A stretch of 6,994 bases of DNA. It comes from Clostridiales bacterium (GTDB lineage Bacteria; Bacillota; Clostridia; Oscillospirales; Ruminococcaceae). Where the stretch lies: positions 1-6,994 of the forward strand of contig JAAZIT010000292.1 in assembly GCA_012800685.1 (NCBI GenBank). Direction: 5' to 3'. Below the pieces are notes generated by a model. That model was given only the letters and a program-made list of their open reading frames with translations. It did not search any database and was not told the DNA's origin. The translations under genes were made by a program, and so were the position numbers. This document shows positions 3,999 to 6,994 of the stretch, piece by piece. How positions within the stretch are numbered: position 1 is the stretch's first letter; each line of letters starts with the position of its first letter.

Positions 3999-6994
3999 AT
4001 GTCTGTTTATCGAATTTATGTTGAAAAGAAGCCTTCGTTTGCTGCTGAGGCTAAATCGCTTTTCCAAGACATCAAATCTGCTTTAGGATTTAAAAACCTA
4101 ACTGGTTTGCGTGTAATCAATCGCTATGATGCGGAGGGACTATCTCAGGAAAATTTTAATCTATCGAAGCCTACTGTTTTTTCAGAGCCTGCTGTAGATA
4201 TAATCTATCCACATCTTCCTACAATTAATAAGACTGACAAAATTTTTGCAATTGAGTATCTTCCAGGTCAATTCGACCAGAGAGCTGACTCTTGCGCTCA
4301 ATGTATTTCACTATTAACTGGTGGAACACGTCCTGTTGTTAAATCTGCTAGAATTATTATTACTGAGGGTGAGCTTTCAGAAGAAGAATTTGAAAGCATT
4401 AAAGCGTATATGATTAACCCTGTTGAAAGTCGTGAGGCTTCACTTAGAAGAGTTGAGACTCTAAACGTTCAATACGATATCCCAACAACTGTTGAAACAC
4501 TTGACGGCTTTATCTATTCAAACGAAAATGATCTTAAAAACATTTTGGATAAAATGGGACTTGCAATGGACCTTGACGATATAAAGTTTTGTTATACATA
4601 TTTTAAGGATGTTGAAAAGAGAAATCCTACAATAACTGAAATTAGAATGATTGACACATACTGGTCTGACCACTGTCGTCATACAACATTCTCAACCGTT
4701 ATTGATCATGTTGATATCAGTAGCAGTGCTAAATATATTACTGATACATTTGTTGACTATTTAAATACTCGTAACGAACTTTACGCTGGAAGAACGGACA
4801 AGCCTATTACTCTAATGGATCTCGCTGTAATTGGTGCTAAAAAGCTTAAAGCTGACGGAAAGTTAAATGACCTTGACGAAAGTGAAGAGATTAATGCTTG
4901 TTCAGTAAAAATAAAGGTTGATGTTGATGGTGTGGACGAAGATTGGCTTCTTATGTTTAAAAACGAAACACACAATCACCCAACTGAAATTGAACCATTT
5001 GGTGGTGCTGCTACCTGCCTAGGCGGGGCAATTAGAGACCCACTATCTGGACGTTCATATGTATATCAAGCAATGCGTGTAACTGGTGCCGCAAACCCAC
5101 TTGTTCCAGTTGAGGACACAATTCCTGGAAAACTTCCACAAAGAAAAATTACTGTTGGTGCTGCTAATGGTTACTCGTCCTACGGAAACCAAATTGGACT
5201 TGCTACTGGTAATGTTAGTGAAATTTATCACCCTGGATATGTTGCAAAAAGAATGGAAATCGGCGCTGTAATCGGTGCTGCTCCCGCATCAAACGTTAGA
5301 AGAGAAGCCCCGTTACCTGGTGACGTTGTTATTCTTCTAGGTGGAAAAACTGGACGTGATGGCTGTGGCGGTGCAACTGGTTCTTCAAAATCTCACACTA
5401 TGGATTCCCTTGAAAGCTGTGGTGCAGAGGTTCAAAAGGGTAATGCTCCTGAAGAAAGAAAAATCCAAAGATTATTTAGAAACCCAACTGTTACAGGCAT
5501 GATTAAGCGTTGTAATGACTTTGGTGCTGGTGGTGTTTCTGTTGCAATTGGCGAGCTTACCGATGGTTTAATTATAAATCTCGACCTTGTTCCTAAAAAG
5601 TATGACGGTCTTGACGGAACAGAGCTTGCAATATCTGAATCACAAGAAAGAATGGCTGTTGTTATATCTAAAAACGACGTTGAAAAATTTATGTCAGAGG
5701 CAGCAAAAGAAAACCTAGAGGCAACTTTAGTTGCTATGGTTACCGAAGAACCACGTTTAAGAATGAACTGGAGTGGAAACCAAATTGTGGACCTTTCAAG
5801 AGAATTCTTAAATTCAAATGGTGCCGAAAAGCATACAACTGTTAAAATTGAAATGCCAAACATAACAACAAACGAAACCATTGAGGACTCTGCTGAAAAG
5901 TGGAAATCAATGATTTCAAACTTAAATATATGTTCCCAAAAAGGACTTGTTGAACGTTTCTGCTCAACAATTGGTGCTAGTACGATCCTAATGCCTTATG
6001 GTGGTAAATACCAAAGCACTCCGACACAGGCTATGGCTGCAAAAATCCCTGTACTAAAGGGTGAAACTACAACTGCATCAATTATGGGCTGGGGCTTTAA
6101 CCCTTACCTATCTTCACAATCACCATATCATGGCGCAATGCAGGCTGTTGTTGAATCAGTAGCTAAGGTTGTTGCAACTGGTGGTAAATACGAAAACTGT
6201 TGGTTAACATTCCAAGAGTACTTTGAAAAAACTCAAAACAACCCATCACGTTGGGGCAAGCCAATGGCTGCTCTCCTCGGTGCTTACAAGGCTCAAATTG
6301 AGCTTGGCTGTGGTTCAATTGGTGGAAAGGACTCAATGTCTGGAACATTTGAAAACATTGACGTTCCTCCGACGCTAGTTTCATTTGCTGTTTCAACCTC
6401 TAAGAGCAACAAGATTGTTTCACAAGAATTTAAGCGTGTTGGCTCAAAGGTTATATACATTAAACCTGACTATGACGAAAACGGATTGCCTGTATTTGAA
6501 AGCGTTCGTAATGCATTTGAAAAGGTTGAAAAGCTAATTGACAACCAACAGGTTCTTTCAGCATGGGCTGTATCATTTGGCGGAGTTTCAGAGGCTATCG
6601 CAAAAATGTCCTTTGGTAATAAAATTGGATTTAAATTTACAGATGAAATGTCAGGTGCTGAACTATATAGACATTGCTACGGCGCATTTGTTGTTGAGCT
6701 TGTTCCAAGCGCTGAAACAGATGAAAGAGTTATTGGTGTAACAACTGAAAAATACGAAATTGTTACAAATAAATATACTGTGGACCTTAATGAAATCGAA
6801 GAGCTTTGGTCTTCAAAGCTTGAGCCTATCTTCCCAACTAAAATTAAAAAGCCATCCTCTTCTATAAGAGAGTACAGCTATTATAATGACGAAAAGATTG
6901 CTCCTGCTATTAAGGTTGCTAAACCTAGAGTTCTAATTCCCGTGTTCCCAGGTACCAACTGTGAATATGATACAGCTAAAGCTTTTGAAAAAGC
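3999..6994 (+). CDS. purL: Phosphoribosylformylglycinamidine synthase, single-chain clostridial type (partial, C-terminus missing)
   Basis: FGAM synthase performs the fourth step of de novo purine synthesis: it converts FGAR, glutamine and ATP to FGAM in the cytoplasm. The frame is open from ATG 3999 to the right edge (998 full codons) and I found no stop or frameshift on translating it. It begins with a PurS-like N-terminal domain (MSVYRIYVEKKPSF), followed by the synthase core. Core motifs are TYWSDHCRHTTF (220-231), FKNETHNHPTEIEPFGG (320-336), GGKTGRDGCGGATG (448-461) and SIGGKDSMSG (773-782). The glutamine amidotransferase domain starts at PRVLIPVFPGTNCEYD (976-991) and is cut off, so its catalytic triad is not visible. 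Related single-chain enzymes run to about 1,240 residues. This fused form differs from the PurS/PurQ/PurL complex of Bacillus. AAGGAG (3985-3990) lies eight bases before the start. The gene is probably cotranscribed with mtaB. Confidence 0.96.
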   Translation, partial: MSVYRIYVEKKPSFAAEAKSLFQDIKSALGFKNLTGLRVINRYDAEGLSQENFNLSKPTVFSEPAVDIIYPHLPTINKTDKIFAIEYLPGQFDQRADSCAQCISLLTGGTRPVVKSARIIITEGELSEEEFESIKAYMINPVESREASLRRVETLNVQYDIPTTVETLDGFIYSNENDLKNILDKMGLAMDLDDIKFCYTYFKDVEKRNPTITEIRMIDTYWSDHCRHTTFSTVIDHVDISSSAKYITDTFVDYLNTRNELYAGRTDKPITLMDLAVIGAKKLKADGKLNDLDESEEINACSVKIKVDVDGVDEDWLLMFKNETHNHPTEIEPFGGAATCLGGAIRDPLSGRSYVYQAMRVTGAANPLVPVEDTIPGKLPQRKITVGAANGYSSYGNQIGLATGNVSEIYHPGYVAKRMEIGAVIGAAPASNVRREAPLPGDVVILLGGKTGRDGCGGATGSSKSHTMDSLESCGAEVQKGNAPEERKIQRLFRNPTVTGMIKRCNDFGAGGVSVAIGELTDGLIINLDLVPKKYDGLDGTELAISESQERMAVVISKNDVEKFMSEAAKENLEATLVAMVTEEPRLRMNWSGNQIVDLSREFLNSNGAEKHTTVKIEMPNITTNETIEDSAEKWKSMISNLNICSQKGLVERFCSTIGASTILMPYGGKYQSTPTQAMAAKIPVLKGETTTASIMGWGFNPYLSSQSPYHGAMQAVVESVAKVVATGGKYENCWLTFQEYFEKTQNNPSRWGKPMAALLGAYKAQIELGCGSIGGKDSMSGTFENIDVPPTLVSFAVSTSKSNKIVSQEFKRVGSKVIYIKPDYDENGLPVFESVRNAFEKVEKLIDNQQVLSAWAVSFGGVSEAIAKMSFGNKIGFKFTDEMSGAELYRHCYGAFVVELVPSAETDERVIGVTTEKYEIVTNKYTVDLNEIEELWSSKLEPIFPTKIKKPSSSIREYSYYNDEKIAPAIKVAKPRVLIPVFPGTNCEYDTAKAFEK

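Noticed and set aside
4781..6741. Open frames of 61-149 codons inside 4781-6741 on both strands
   Set aside because: All lie within purL, whose frame is continuous and carries the family motifs from end to end.

Overview
The window looks like chromosomal DNA from an AT-rich, low-GC Gram-positive bacterium, most likely a member of the Clostridia. The reasons are strong AGGAGG-type ribosome binding sites, near-consensus sigma-A promoters, a single-chain clostridial-type FGAM synthase (Bacillus splits this enzyme into PurS, PurQ and PurL), and a Clostridia-style HPr-like protein. This assignment is inference. I see no mobile element, CRISPR array, tRNA or rRNA.

The left half is read on the minus strand. 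From the middle outwards it holds a 76-residue HPr-like protein (2036-2266) with its own promoter, a long structured leader and an intrinsic terminator. Next is an exported D,D-carboxypeptidase-like protein (655-1851), and then the 5' part of glucose-6-phosphate isomerase, pgi (1-526, running off the left edge), with its own promoter. The right half is read on the plus strand: mtaB (2661-3968), a tRNA methylthiotransferase, and then purL (3999 to the right edge, last part missing). These two are 30 bp apart with no terminator between them. The two halves diverge from a 394-bp intergenic region (2267-2660) that holds back-to-back promoters.

Most of the content is housekeeping: glycolysis, tRNA A37 modification and purine synthesis. 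Two things stand out. First, the carboxypeptidase-like protein is a full-length, well-conserved peptidase S11 homologue in which all three catalytic motifs are replaced (SxxK by HLAK, SxN by NAN, KTG by KAC), so it is a probable pseudoenzyme. Its upstream neighbour is an HPr-like protein that has lost the His-15 phosphorylation site but keeps the Ser-46 region, so two adjacent genes encode catalytically disarmed family members. Second, the HPr-like gene is preceded by a leader of about 218 nt containing a possible three-way junction, two hairpins with GNRA tetraloops just before the ribosome binding site, and mutually exclusive pairings. It matches no riboswitch class I recognise. I do not see a multi-gene defence or biosynthetic system here.
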